Positions 8,164-17,061 of a stretch of DNA of 64,000 bases are shown in pieces. The stretch comes from Halobacillus aidingensis. Lineage in GTDB: Bacteria > Bacillota > Bacilli > Bacillales > Halobacillaceae. Location of the stretch: positions 1-64,000 of the forward strand of contig NZ_FNIZ01000013.1 of the NCBI RefSeq assembly GCF_900104185.1, read 5' to 3'. Both the position numbers and the translations under genes were made by a program. The notes beneath the pieces were generated by a model. The model saw nothing but the letters and a program-made list of their open reading frames with translations, did not search any database and had not been told where the DNA came from. Every line of letters starts with the position of its first letter. The first letter of the stretch is position 1.

Positions 8164-9287
8164 ATAAGCATTATGAAACGATTGTTGTCGGTGCTGGGGT
8201 GATCGGCAGTTCCATCGCCTATCATTTGGCCAAGCGCGGACGCTCTGTTCTTCTCCTTGAGCGAGAGACAATCGCCGGCAAAGCATCTTCAGCTGCTGCT
8301 GGCATGCTTGGAGCGCAATCGGAACTAAAAGACGTGGACGATTCATTGTATTCACTCGCTACAGCAAGTAGGGCAATGTTTCCTGCGTTGGCTGAAGAGT
8401 TGAAAGAATATAGCGGCATTGATATTGGGCTGCAGCAAAAAGGCATTTATAAAATTGCTACAAATGAAGGAGAAAGGGAAGAGTTGATCGCTTATGGGGA
8501 AGTTCAAAGAAAGCGCGGGGAGGAAGCGAGGTGGCTGGAGCCTGCTGAATTGCAAAGGGAAGAGCCGGCGCTGTCTTCCCAGCTGAGTGGCACTTTATTT
8601 CTCCCCAACGATGGTCAGGTATCCGCTCCTGATTTGTCGAAGGCTTTTGCCATGTCAGCAGTAGAGCTTGGGGCAGAACTTCTCGAGTACACCGATGTAC
8701 AAGGTTTGATTAAAGAAGGGGATCAGGTCACGGGAGTGAGAACAAATCGAGGAAACATGAGCACCGACCATGTCGTTGTCGCCTGTGGTGCCTGGAGTGA
8801 AGATTTGCTTGGTAAACAGAATTCCGGGATGGATATGTATCCGGTTAAAGGTGAATGTTTTTCTGTGAAAACGAAGCGCAGGCTCATTCAAGGCACGCTC
8901 TTTTCTAAGGGGTGTTACATCGTTCCGAAAGTGGGAGGGCGTCTGGTGATCGGCGCGACCGAAGAACCTGGTACTTTTGATGAAACGGTAACCTTGGGCG
9001 GATTATTTCCATTAATCAAAGCAGCGACTCAGTTAGTACCTGAACTTGTTTTTGCAGAGTGGGAAACAGCCTGGGCCGGGCTTCGCCCACAAACGAAAGC
9101 CGCCATTCCGTATCTGGGCCCGCACCCGGAGTATTCCGGACTCTTTATCGCTGCCGGACACTATCGCAATGGCATTTTATTGTCACCTATAACAGGAAAA
9201 GTGATCGCAGACTTAATCGAAGGCAAGCATGTTCCTCAGAAATGGACCACCACTGGGAATTTATTACGTGGAGGAGTGAACCTATGA
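8160..9287 (+). CDS. thiO: glycine oxidase
   Basis: ThiO is an FAD enzyme that oxidises glycine to iminoglycine (dehydroglycine), the glycine-derived donor for thiazole formation in aerobic bacilli. The protein has 375 aa. Residues 6-30 hold the Rossmann motif GAGVIGSSIAYHLAKRG, followed by LLLERE. The C-terminal GLRPQTKAAIPYLGP and GHYRNGILLSPITG are typical of the family. The start overlaps the tenI stop (ATGA), so it is translationally coupled; the longer frame from 7998 is only the tenI sequence in another phase. No thiH is present, in keeping with use of ThiO. Confidence 0.95.
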   Translation: MNKHYETIVVGAGVIGSSIAYHLAKRGRSVLLLERETIAGKASSAAAGMLGAQSELKDVDDSLYSLATASRAMFPALAEELKEYSGIDIGLQQKGIYKIATNEGEREELIAYGEVQRKRGEEARWLEPAELQREEPALSSQLSGTLFLPNDGQVSAPDLSKAFAMSAVELGAELLEYTDVQGLIKEGDQVTGVRTNRGNMSTDHVVVACGAWSEDLLGKQNSGMDMYPVKGECFSVKTKRRLIQGTLFSKGCYIVPKVGGRLVIGATEEPGTFDETVTLGGLFPLIKAATQLVPELVFAEWETAWAGLRPQTKAAIPYLGPHPEYSGLFIAAGHYRNGILLSPITGKVIADLIEGKHVPQKWTTTGNLLRGGVNL

Positions 9288-9487
9288 AACTACGAATCAA
9301 TGGCGAATGGCTGACCGTTCCGGAAACGGTCGATACGATCGGTGAGCTACTGGGTCATTTTCAATTGGATCAGCGGGTGGTAATCGTTGAACAGAATGAA
9401 ACCATCTTGGAGAAGGAATCACGATCAGATAACAAGGTGCAGGATGGAGATAGCATTGAAATCGTACAATTTGTAGGAGGCGGATGA
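9284..9487 (+). CDS. thiS: sulfur carrier protein ThiS
   Basis: 67-aa ubiquitin-fold sulfur carrier. The C-terminus QFVGGG ends in the diglycine that is adenylated by ThiF and converted to thiocarboxylate, which then gives sulfur to Thi[21 protein letters not shown] is the usual N-terminus. It overlaps thiO by four bases and thiG's frame at its end, showing tight coupling. The larger frame beginning at 9059 is an out-of-phase extension inside thiO. Confidence 0.94.
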   Translation: MKLRINGEWLTVPETVDTIGELLGHFQLDQRVVIVEQNETILEKESRSDNKVQDGDSIEIVQFVGGG

Positions 9488-9489
9488 AG

Positions 9490-10257
9490 ATGTTGAAAAT
9501 CGGTAACCAGGAATTCAAGTCACGTTTGTTGTTAGGCACAGGAAAGTATCCGGATTTTGACGTTCAGAAAAAGGCAGTGGAGGCATCAGGGACCGACATC
9601 CTTACCTTTACCGTAAGGCGGATGAATATTTTCGAACCGAGCCAGCCGAATTTCCTTGAACAGCTCGATGTAGAGAGATATACGCTCCTTCCGAACACGG
9701 CGGGTGCGAAAACGGCAGAAGAAGCGGTCCGACATGCAAAACTAGCCAAAGCTTCAGGGCTCTGCGATATGATCAAGGTAGAAGTCATCGGCTGTGACAG
9801 GACGTTACTGCCGGACCCTGTAGAAACGCTCAAAGCAACGGAAGAACTGATAAAAGAAGGCTTCACGGTTCTTCCGTATACGTCTGATGATGTTGTGCTT
9901 GCCCGACGGCTTGAAGAATTGGGTGCTCATGCGGTTATGCCGGGAGCTTCCCCGATTGGTTCTGGACAAGGGATCATCAACCGTGAGAATCTTCGTTTCA
10001 TTATGGAACAATCCACGGTGCCTGTCATTGTGGATGCCGGAATCGGATCACCGGCGGATGCGGCACAGGCGATGGAGCTTGGAGCGGACGGTGTGTTATT
10101 AAATACAGCTGTTTCAGCAGCGGAAGATCCAGTGAAGATGGCCGAAGCGATGAAGCTAGCGATCGAAGCCGGACGTCTCGGTTATGAAGCAGGAAGGATT
10201 CCGAAGAAACGCTATGCCACAGCAAGCAGCCCGATGGAGGGAATGAGCCGGACATGA
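9490..10257 (+). CDS. thiG: thiazole synthase
   Basis: ThiG condenses DXP, iminoglycine and ThiS-thiocarboxylate into the thiazole phosphate carboxylate. It is a TIM-barrel enzyme, 255 aa here. With the start at 9490 the Schiff-base lysine in DMIKVEVIG is residue 96, as in B. subtilis. That start also has AGGAGG nine bases ahead, whereas the ATG at 9484 is only three bases from it. [15 protein letters not shown] and the phosphate-binding [12 protein letters not shown] segments are intact. Confidence 0.95.
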   Translation: MLKIGNQEFKSRLLLGTGKYPDFDVQKKAVEASGTDILTFTVRRMNIFEPSQPNFLEQLDVERYTLLPNTAGAKTAEEAVRHAKLAKASGLCDMIKVEVIGCDRTLLPDPVETLKATEELIKEGFTVLPYTSDDVVLARRLEELGAHAVMPGASPIGSGQGIINRENLRFIMEQSTVPVIVDAGIGSPADAAQAMELGADGVLLNTAVSAAEDPVKMAEAMKLAIEAGRLGYEAGRIPKKRYATASSPMEGMSRT

Positions 10258-11273
10258 ATGAACGCTATTCCAGACAGACGCTTTTCTCTCCCATTGGAGA
10301 AGCCGGCCAGAAAAAAATCAGAGAGAAACATGTGCTGCTTCTTGGAGCAGGAGCGCTGGGAACAGGAAATGCTGAAGCTCTCGTGCGGGCAGGAATTGGA
10401 CGGTTAACGGTAATTGACCGCGACTATGTCGAGTGGAGCAATCTCCAAAGGCAGCAATTGTACTCAGAGCGGGATGCCGAAGACCGTCTCCCAAAAGCAG
10501 TTGCGGCGAAACAACGTTTGTTGGAGGTGAACAGTGACGTAAAAGTCGATGCCTACGTCATGGATGCGACGCCATCTGAAATGGAACGGTTGTTGGATGG
10601 CGTCGATCTCATGATCGATGCCACCGATAACTTTGACGCCAGAATGATGATGAACGACCTCTCTCAAAAATATCAGATTCCCTGGATTTACGGCGCATGC
10701 GTAAGCAGTTATGGCATCTGCTATACCATTCTTCCGGGAGAGACCCCTTGTTTGAACTGCCTGCTTGATCAAGTGCCTCGTGGCGGTATGACCTGTGATA
10801 CTGCCGGGATTATCAGTCCTGCCGTGCAGATGGTCGTAGCTCATCAAACCGTAGAGGCGATGAAAATATTAGTGGAAGATTGGGCGGCGGTCAGCAGGAA
10901 GCTTGTTTCCTTTGACCTGTGGCAGAATCAGCATACATCCATCAACGTATCCAGGATGAAAAACGAAAGCTGCCCTTCTTGTGGAGAGAACCCTTCCTAT
11001 CCATTTTTAAAATACAGCCATCAGATGAAAACGGCTGTATTATGCGGGCGTGATTCGGTCCAAATCCGCCCTCCGGCGAGCAGAGAATGGAGTTTAGAGG
11101 AGGTAGCCCGAACTCTTGCTCAACAAGAGGTAAAGGTTGAACTAAATCCATATCTCGTTTCTTTTACAACAGAAAATAGAAGGATGGTTCTCTTTAAGGA
11201 CGGTCGTGCTTTGATACATGGAACGCAGGATGAGACCGAAGCGAAGACACTTTATCATCGATACTTTGGCTAA
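10254..11273 (+). CDS. thiF: ThiS adenylyltransferase
   Basis: E1-like enzyme that adenylates the C-terminus of ThiS. The 339-aa chain has the nucleotide motif [17 protein letters not shown] (about residues 31-47) and the [14 protein letters not shown] loop. Zinc Cys pairs are present (CLNC and CPSC), as is MTCDTAGI around the conserved Cys. A C-terminal extension of about 80 residues follows the adenylation domain. It overlaps thiG by four bases and ends the operon; thiD, often next in Bacillus, is absent. A close paralog serves the molybdopterin cluster at 26446-27456. Confidence 0.93.
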   Translation: MNERYSRQTLFSPIGEAGQKKIREKHVLLLGAGALGTGNAEALVRAGIGRLTVIDRDYVEWSNLQRQQLYSERDAEDRLPKAVAAKQRLLEVNSDVKVDAYVMDATPSEMERLLDGVDLMIDATDNFDARMMMNDLSQKYQIPWIYGACVSSYGICYTILPGETPCLNCLLDQVPRGGMTCDTAGIISPAVQMVVAHQTVEAMKILVEDWAAVSRKLVSFDLWQNQHTSINVSRMKNESCPSCGENPSYPFLKYSHQMKTAVLCGRDSVQIRPPASREWSLEEVARTLAQQEVKVELNPYLVSFTTENRRMVLFKDGRALIHGTQDETEAKTLYHRYFG

Positions 11274-11647
11274 CAGCAAATCGTTCTGATGCCTGGATCC
11301 AATAGTTAGGGTAAGGCACGGATACGAGTGAAATATGTTTTAAGAATAATAGAACATTATAAATAAAAAAATTCAAAAGTAGATAAGCGACAACCTTATT
11401 TGTTGAGGACAAAAGAGCGCTTCAATCAAGAAGCGCTCTATCATTATGACTACTCCTCGTTTCTGAGATGATTTCTTACTGAACAATACATTCATTTCTT
11501 CCCTAAACGGTTCACTTAGATGACTGTTCTTTCGTTAGATTTCGTGAAGAATGTCCAAATTCGTAACAGGTGTGATAAAAGGAAAAGGATGAAAGGAGCG
11601 AAATATGGGAAGAATACATAAAATTACTCTCTTGGAGCTGAAAACAG
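11274..11647. other. intergenic region after the thiamin operon
   Basis: This contains the GAGCGCTTC hairpin at 11411-11441 and, near 11604, a 22-codon frame (MGRIHKITLL...) with AAAGGAG ahead of it that may only be a leader. Nothing else is supported. Confidence 0.4.
11411..11441 (+). terminator. GAGCGCTTC hairpin, copy 1
   Basis: AGAGCGCTTC-N6-GAAGCGCTCT, a perfect 10-bp stem. Near-identical hairpins occur at 16884 and 48073. This copy lacks a long T-run, so its efficiency as the thi operon terminator is uncertain. Confidence 0.6.
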
Positions 11648-11797
11648 ATGGTAAACTCTTTCCTGTTAAATGATAGCTTCCTGGGTCCGATCATTCTGTT
11701 CTTTACTTTTGCCTGTTTAGCAGTCTTTTTTACCTTTCATTTTTTAAAAACAAGTGACGTCAGTGGCGCATCTATAGTAAGGAGTGGAGTTGATTGA
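11648..11797 (+). CDS. small single-helix membrane protein, unknown
   Basis: A 49-codon frame with a modest GGAG upstream. Residues 10-33 (FLGPIILFFTFACLAVFFTF) would form one membrane helix, followed by a short polar tail. Its 3' end overlaps the end of the convergent Spo0E-like gene by 26 bp. I do not recognise a family; it is a plausible small protein, not a firm gene. Confidence 0.35.
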   Translation: MVNSFLLNDSFLGPIILFFTFACLAVFFTFHFLKTSDVSGASIVRSGVD

Positions 11798-11921
11798 GAA
11801 GTTTATCCAGCTTTTGAGATATGTATAAAACATCCTCATCGTCTGCTCCATTTAAATAGGCATCATACATTTCTTGTCGAACAGATTCTATTTTTTCTTC
11901 TAACAATGAAATATCATCCAT
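11772..11921 (-). CDS. Spo0E-like aspartyl-phosphate phosphatase
   Basis: A 49-aa protein of the Spo0E family, which dephosphorylates Spo0A-P and restrains sporulation. The chain is one helical hairpin: IESVRQEMYDAYLNG then ISQKLDKLLNQ. It carries the SQxLD signature that inserts next to the phospho-aspartate. The start is the ATG preceded by GGAGG at seven bases. A longer frame to 12023 has no ribosome site and gives an unlikely His/Cys-rich extension. It is monocistronic, convergent with the small ORF and near a receiver-domain gene on the same strand. Confidence 0.82.
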   Translation of the reverse strand: MDDISLLEEKIESVRQEMYDAYLNGADDEDVLYISQKLDKLLNQLHSLL

Positions 11922-12187
11922 AGTAATCCTCCGCGTAAACTCTTCCAACTCAAGATTAACACATGTCTTTACAATATCCTGACAATTCGAATGATTTTGA
12001 TCGTGGCAGTTTGAAACAGGCAAAAGGTGCCAGGGACTAAATTCCTTATCTTAGGTGTTGGTAGCTTTAGAAATAAATTACGCCAGCGCAAAGGATCTGG
12101 CGTAACTAACTAATGATACTCATCGCAAAAGCTGGATATAAGGGGTGTTTATGTGGTTCTCTATGTCTCCTTATGGATGAAAAATGC

Positions 12188-12208
12188 CAGTGCAGAATGA
12201 ATGCACTG
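12188..12208 (-). terminator. hairpin after the receiver gene
   Basis: On the minus strand CAGTGCA-N7-TGCACTG is followed by GCATTTTT, 20 nt beyond the receiver gene. A second inverted repeat, TTACGCCAG/CTGGCGTAA, lies at about 12078-12108 with a T-rich flank in the same direction. Confidence 0.55.
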
Positions 12209-12229
12209 ACAGATAGGGGTGATATCTCT

Positions 12230-12586
12230 TTATCTTTCCTGTAATTTTTCTATGGCTGAAGAGAGTCTATGAAAAAGTGGTTTTTGAATGAAGTCAATGA
12301 CTCCTAAAGAAGCACACCGGTCGAGGAGCTGAATATCACTGAGTTCAGAACAAACAATCACCTGTGCTTTTGGATACTTGCTATGTAGCTCCTCTAAGCA
12401 TTCTAAACCTTCCATATCTGACATGGAAACATCCATGAGTACAAGCTCTGGATGATATCGATCATAAAGGGAGAGGACTTCCATGCAATCTTCCGTTTCC
12501 GCCAAAACTTTATAGGAATGTCTCTCTAATATACTTTTCAACCTGAATTTCTCTCGAGAGTTATCTACCAATAGTGCAGTAGGCAT
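12230..12586 (-). CDS. single-domain response regulator receiver protein
   Basis: 118-aa CheY/Spo0F-like receiver without an output domain. D52 in VLMDVSM is the phospho-acceptor, S80 takes the Thr/Ser position and K102 (QKP) the conserved lysine. The acidic pair at the N-terminus is D8-N9 instead of D-D/E, which could alter Mg2+ binding. A good AAGGAAG precedes the ATG. No histidine kinase is adjacent. The nearby Spo0E-like gene hints at, but does not prove, a link with the sporulation phosphorelay. Confidence 0.85.
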   Translation of the reverse strand: MPTALLVDNSREKFRLKSILERHSYKVLAETEDCMEVLSLYDRYHPELVLMDVSMSDMEGLECLEELHSKYPKAQVIVCSELSDIQLLDRCASLGVIDFIQKPLFHRLSSAIEKLQER

Positions 12587-12834
12587 ATAATCTTCCTTAC
12601 GTCGAATGGTCTCCCTAACCCCATCTTTATACCTGTGTAAATCTTCACCCCATCCATATCATAACAGACCAGCTGATGAGAGAATAGAAAAAAGTCGAGT
12701 CCGTAGAGTTGAAAGGGATGTGGGATGTTTACCTCCCAAGGGATTAAATCAAAACATACAACGGCGTTTTGTACGAATCTTCCGTCCGGTCGGCATGACT
12801 TGAAAGGAAATGGTGATGGGATCCCGACGGTCAT
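12565..12834 (-). CDS. doubtful ORF upstream of the receiver gene
   Basis: An 89-codon frame overlapping the receiver start by 22 bp, which would suit translational coupling. No ribosome site precedes its ATG, and I recognise no family. The translation is compositionally protein-like in its second half (HQLVCYDMDGVKIYTG) but may be a chance frame. Confidence 0.2.
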   Translation of the reverse strand: MTVGIPSPFPFKSCRPDGRFVQNAVVCFDLIPWEVNIPHPFQLYGLDFFLFSHQLVCYDMDGVKIYTGIKMGLGRPFDVRKIICLLHYW

Positions 12835-13064
12835 TTAATGTAGACAACCAGGGGAGTGTAGGAAATGGTCAAATAGTAGTCTATGTAGAACGCTTTCTGT
12901 TGGGGAGGGTTCTTTTTTGTTGACTTGGGAAATCAGTGGGTTATTTAGGGGCTAAAGGTGGAAAAAATGCGGGAGATTTCCCAATCTGAAAACCCTTGAA
13001 ACACGGGTGGAGTGTGATAATCTATTTCATGTAAGAAAAATATGGAAAAGGTGGAATTTATATT
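12835..13064. other. promoter region of the exported protein gene
   Basis: TTGAAA near 12997 with TAATCT 16 bp downstream is a reasonable sigma-A promoter, followed by AAAGGTGGA ahead of the ATG at 13065. Confidence 0.4.
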
Positions 13065-13604
13065 ATGAAAAAGAAATTCATTTCTTCGATGGGTGTCGCT
13101 TTATTAGCTTCTGCTGCCATTACAACTGGAGTAGGTGCTGCCGAATCTAATGGGGAAGACGTAACTAAGACGGAAAAATACAGCATCAACTGGGAAAGTG
13201 AATGGGAAAAAGCGGAGGATTATGGAGATACTGTAGAGTTTGGAAACAGTAACTCAACTTCCGAAGGTGAGTTTCAAGCGGCAGCAAGCTCCTGGGGATC
13301 CTTATCCACTGGAAAAACAGATGTAGCATCGAATTATATTACAGGCGCCGTTAGTAGTACAGGTACTTCGAAAGGTAAGATCTACACGACGGTTACCTCA
13401 GCAACCACGAGTCTTAAAAATACTAGCTCTGGTTACACGGTAAATGGTAGCAAGTCCACGGCCATTGGAAAGTTTACTGCTGAATCAACGGCCGAAATGG
13501 GCGGGGTTTTCAACACGGTTTACTCTGGCCTTACCATTCATACAGCTACAGATTCGGGAGTCCTATACGAAGCTAGAACTCTTGATAGTGTGCTACACTA
13601 CTAA
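13065..13604 (+). CDS. exported Ser/Thr-rich protein, unknown function
   Basis: 179-aa precursor with a clear Sec signal peptide: MKKKF, a hydrophobic core to about residue 23, and a probable cut at VGA-AES (about residue 26). The mature part is polar, rich in Ser, Thr and Gly, has no Cys and looks beta-rich (GKTDVASNYITGAVSSTGTSKG). No known domain is recognised. An unusually long 17-bp terminator stem follows ten bases later, then a lipoprotein gene and a membrane-protein gene. The trio might be a functional unit, such as an exported factor with envelope partners, but the terminator separates them transcriptionally at least in part. Confidence 0.75.
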   Translation: MKKKFISSMGVALLASAAITTGVGAAESNGEDVTKTEKYSINWESEWEKAEDYGDTVEFGNSNSTSEGEFQAAASSWGSLSTGKTDVASNYITGAVSSTGTSKGKIYTTVTSATTSLKNTSSGYTVNGSKSTAIGKFTAESTAEMGGVFNTVYSGLTIHTATDSGVLYEARTLDSVLHY

Positions 13605-13613
13605 GGAATACAT

Positions 13614-13655
13614 AAAATTGCACTAAGCTACTTTTTAGCTTAGTGCAATTTTCAT
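13614..13655 (+). terminator. strong terminator with 17-bp perfect stem
   Basis: Arms AAAATTGCACTAAGCTA and TAGCTTAGTGCAATTTT with a five-base loop, between the exported-protein gene and the lipoprotein gene. Confidence 0.9.
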
Positions 13656-13671
13656 TGGAAAGGATATACTT

Positions 13672-14733
13672 ATGAAAAGAAACCTCATGTTTATCATTCT
13701 CATAATCATTGTTTTAAGTGCTTGCTCAGATGGGCAGTTAAACAATGAATACAGTGAAAAAGACGTTGCAACACTATCAAATGACGGTACCGTTTTAGAA
13801 GGATCTAAGGATTTTGAACTGCTTAGCAAATCGGATCAAATTGCTGAATCATCGGTTCCATTCACTTTGGTGAAGGCTTTTGTCCCTGATGATGATTTCA
13901 AAAATGAAATCACGGTCAGAGGTGAGGCGTTTACTTTTCTTACCTTACCAGAAAACAAAGATCACTTAACAGGTAACATTATTGTGGAGAATAATAAGGA
14001 CGAAAAGGTTGAGATGCAAGCCCTATTTATGCAAGGGGATCGCACAGCAAAGGTTAGACCAAAAGAAGATGAAAAGTGGTCGACATCTATAAAGTATGAT
14101 GTGCCGCCAAAAACTTCCATCACACTGCCGGTAGAAATTTCTATAGAAAAAGAGGGTCAGGGAGAGTTATCATTTATACCTTTAGAGGATCTCGCTGATA
14201 AGGAACAGATAGGGAATGAAAATGTAAGTAATTATCGCTTCTTTTTGCAATTAGACGATGTTACCATTGATAATGAAAAATTAAAGCCTCTTTCATTTAC
14301 GTTGAGTGAAGAGCAGATGAGTTCTTTGAAAGATCCTTACCCTTCACCATCATGGAGTACAAACAATGGTGAAGCTGTGAAGTTTTATGAGAAAAACGAA
14401 CAGCTTTTCACTAAGAAAAGGATCCAAGGGATTACATTGAACACCCTGCCTTATTCAACAGTTATCGACGTGGTCCATTTTGATGAACATGGTAATTCCA
14501 CGGTGTTAAAAGAAGATATAGTTTTAAAAGAAAACGAAAGCAAATATCTACCATTTGAAAAAGAAACAATAGAAAAATTATATGAAAAGGATCGGCGGCA
14601 ATTTATCAAAGTGACTAATAATCGGGAAGAAAATATATTGGCAGATATGAAAGCCCTGGATAATGGATCTAAACCATTCCCAACATCCTATCAAGGCATC
14701 ATTGAATTACATCCAATGAAAGAGGGAGAGTAA
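13672..14733 (+). CDS. lipoprotein, unknown function
   Basis: 353-aa protein with a lipoprotein signal peptide: MKRN, a hydrophobic run and the lipobox LSAC with the lipidated Cys at 18. The mature protein is hydrophilic and acidic with alternating Lys/Glu stretches and no motif I recognise. Its first ribosome site is GGAAAGGA directly after the terminator stem, so translation starts only 20 nt past that hairpin. It is followed five to eleven bases later by a membrane protein gene, giving a two-gene unit. A role at the outer face of the membrane is all that can be said. Confidence 0.78.
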   Translation: MKRNLMFIILIIIVLSACSDGQLNNEYSEKDVATLSNDGTVLEGSKDFELLSKSDQIAESSVPFTLVKAFVPDDDFKNEITVRGEAFTFLTLPENKDHLTGNIIVENNKDEKVEMQALFMQGDRTAKVRPKEDEKWSTSIKYDVPPKTSITLPVEISIEKEGQGELSFIPLEDLADKEQIGNENVSNYRFFLQLDDVTIDNEKLKPLSFTLSEEQMSSLKDPYPSPSWSTNNGEAVKFYEKNEQLFTKKRIQGITLNTLPYSTVIDVVHFDEHGNSTVLKEDIVLKENESKYLPFEKETIEKLYEKDRRQFIKVTNNREENILADMKALDNGSKPFPTSYQGIIELHPMKEGE

Positions 14734-14744
14734 AAAGGGTGAAA

Positions 14745-15242
14745 ATGATTAGTAAGTGGAGCATCTTTCAACTATTAAACATAGCAGCACTAGTGACCCT
14801 TATTTTTCTATTTGAAAAAATCGGGTACATCCTATTTGATGCGTTGTTATCAAATGGCTCTTCGATCATGATTCAGCTTTATTTTGCTATAGCCATTTTG
14901 TTAACAGTCAGTTTCAATTACTTTGGGATTTATTGTCAGCTAAAGAAAAGCAGCGATCAAATTTTTCAACATAAGTTTTGGAGAAACGGAATAAAAGTAT
15001 TTGGGCTTTCCCTTGTGATTTTAATATTTGTAATTCTATGGTTTGGATTTACGGGTGATATCTTTATCGTGGTTGAGCAAAATCGGTGGGTTATGTATTT
15101 CATCGCTGCGCTTTTCATTTCGATGACTTATTTTATGATGGTTTCGGTCGTTTCTAAATTTGAAAACTCTCCCTTTTCCATTATTAAAATGAGTTTTTAC
15201 GCCACCTATCTCTTGCTTGTCATTTCAATTTTTATGATGTAG
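14745..15242 (+). CDS. four-helix membrane protein, unknown
   Basis: 165-aa protein with four predicted membrane helices (about residues 8-28, 44-62, 82-104 and 117-137) and a hydrophobic C-terminal helix that may be a fifth. The ATG at 14745 has AAAGGGTGA correctly spaced; a GTG two codons earlier is possible. It follows the lipoprotein gene with an 11-bp gap and is followed by a terminator, so it ends the unit. No family is recognised. Confidence 0.7.
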   Translation: MISKWSIFQLLNIAALVTLIFLFEKIGYILFDALLSNGSSIMIQLYFAIAILLTVSFNYFGIYCQLKKSSDQIFQHKFWRNGIKVFGLSLVILIFVILWFGFTGDIFIVVEQNRWVMYFIAALFISMTYFMMVSVVSKFENSPFSIIKMSFYATYLLLVISIFMM

Positions 15243-15277
15243 TTCATGACACAAAATATAATTGTTCATTCCATACA

Positions 15278-15317
15278 AAAAGGCAAGCCGTAAGGAAGGC
15301 TTGCTTTTTTGTATGGA
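15278..15317 (+). terminator. terminator after the membrane protein gene
   Basis: AAAGGCAAGCC / GGCTTGCTTTTTT, nested inside a longer CCATACAAAA / TTTTGTATGG palindrome. Confidence 0.85.
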
Positions 15318-15577
15318 AAATTGCTGGAATCCATATAGTGAATGCTAACCCCAAGCCGTTCGCTACAAATTCATTTTTCTCCGAATCAGACCTTTTAGGT
15401 TGTTCATATACAAGCAGGGTCTACAGGCTTGGTAGTGGTAAAGGCCCCTGTGGTTATATCATAGTTGTTTAAATTCTTTACTTTTCGTAATAAACTTAGA
15501 GAGAAATCAATGGAAGGTCAACGTAAAAAATATATGTTATGGTACATACATTTATGGATCAGGAAAGAGTGGTGAGG

Positions 15578-16840
15578 ATGATCGGCGCAGAGGTTAGTAT
15601 TTTAGGTGTGTTAGTGGCAATGGCAATTACGATTATTTTGATATTCAGGAGTATTAACCCTCCGTATGCCATGATGGCAGGTGCTATTGCTGGGGGGCTC
15701 GTAGGCGGGCTCAGTTTAGCGGCTACTCTGGAATTCATGATAGGCGGGGCTCAATTATTGACCCCGGCTGTATTACGGATTCTGGCAGCCGGAGTGTTAG
15801 TTGGCGTTTTAATCGAATCAGGCGCGGCCAATGTCATTGCCAACACCATTGTGTCAAAAATGGGAGAGACAAGGGCATTATTAGCGATTACAGTATCCGC
15901 GTTAGTATTAACCGCAGTAGGGGTGTTCATCGCTGCAGCAGTGATTACGGTCGCACCGATCGCATTGATGATCGCCAAACGGACCGGAGTTTCCAGGTTA
16001 AGTGTGTTAATCGCTGTCGTATGGGGCGCTAGGGCAGGAAATGTAATGTCGCCCAACCCTAATACCATTGCAGCGGCTGAAAGCTTTTCCATCCCATTAA
16101 CGAGTGTCATGTTTGCTGGAATCGGCCCAGCCATCATTGGTGCAGGATGTACCTATTTTATAGCAAAAAAATTGAATAATAAGGGATCTAAGGTCACTAA
16201 AATTAGGATGGAAAAGACAGATGAGATCAATCAACCTTCTTTTGTGGCAGCCATTTCAGGTCCTTTGTTTGCGATTTTCATCTTATCTTTACAGCCATTA
16301 TTAGATATTGAAGTAGACTCATTAATTGCATTGCCAGCAGGGGGTATTTTCGGGGCCATAATCATGAGGAAAACAACGGATTTAAAGTCTTTCATGACGA
16401 GCGGACTTCAAAAAATGTCTGGAATATCCATTTTAATACTCGCAACGGGTACCTTAGCCGGCATTATCGTGAATTCCTCACTCAGTAGTATGATTATGAG
16501 CGGCTTAAATGCCTTTGATTTACCCATCTCTTTCATCGCACCTCTATCAGGTTCGTTTATGGCACTCGCCACAGCATCAGCCACGTCTTCGGCAGCGATT
16601 TCCAGTAATGTGTTTGGTGAAATATTGTTAGAAAATGGCGTCAGCGCTTTAGCCGCTGCCACGATGATTAATGCGGGAGCTGTTGCATTTGACCATTTGC
16701 CACACGGTCCGCTCTTTCACATTTCACGGGATAGTCTGTTCATGGAAATGAAAGAACGATTGAAAGCCCTGCCTTATGAAACGTTGATAGGCATGGTCAT
16801 TGTGATTGTTTCTACAATTATTTATGCAGGTTTGCTGTAA
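15578..16840 (+). CDS. GntP-family permease
   Basis: 420-aa polytopic membrane protein of the gluconate:H+ symporter (GntP) family, with about 12 hydrophobic segments. Helix sequences such as GVLVGVLIESGAANVIANTIV and the C-terminal INAGAVAFDHLPHG are family-like. It should import a sugar acid such as gluconate or glycerate. I favour the ATG at 15578, which has GGTGAGG before it; a longer frame from 15539 has no ribosome site. No kinase or catabolic gene is adjacent, so the substrate is open. Confidence 0.85.
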   Translation: MIGAEVSILGVLVAMAITIILIFRSINPPYAMMAGAIAGGLVGGLSLAATLEFMIGGAQLLTPAVLRILAAGVLVGVLIESGAANVIANTIVSKMGETRALLAITVSALVLTAVGVFIAAAVITVAPIALMIAKRTGVSRLSVLIAVVWGARAGNVMSPNPNTIAAAESFSIPLTSVMFAGIGPAIIGAGCTYFIAKKLNNKGSKVTKIRMEKTDEINQPSFVAAISGPLFAIFILSLQPLLDIEVDSLIALPAGGIFGAIIMRKTTDLKSFMTSGLQKMSGISILILATGTLAGIIVNSSLSSMIMSGLNAFDLPISFIAPLSGSFMALATASATSSAAISSNVFGEILLENGVSALAAATMINAGAVAFDHLPHGPLFHISRDSLFMEMKERLKALPYETLIGMVIVIVSTIIYAGLL

Positions 16841-16883
16841 AAGTAGAGGACGGTTCGGGTGCTTCCTGAAATTAATACGTATA

Positions 16884-16914
16884 AAAGAGCGCTTCAGTCA
16901 CGAAGCGCTCTTTT
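16884..16914 (+). terminator. GAGCGCTTC hairpin, copy 2
   Basis: AAAAGAGCGCTTC-N6-GAAGCGCTCTTTT. Here the stem is followed by T's and serves as the terminator of the GntP gene. Confidence 0.85.
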
Positions 16915-17061
16915 GTTATGGAATATCATTTAAAATTTAAGATGATGCGTTACCACGTTTCAAAATTTAGAATGTTTACATAACCCGAATGAAAAAGGAA
17001 AGTATCGCTTCTTGCTTAATATACTGGAAGGAGATGTTATAAAAATCAGAGGAGGTTATTT

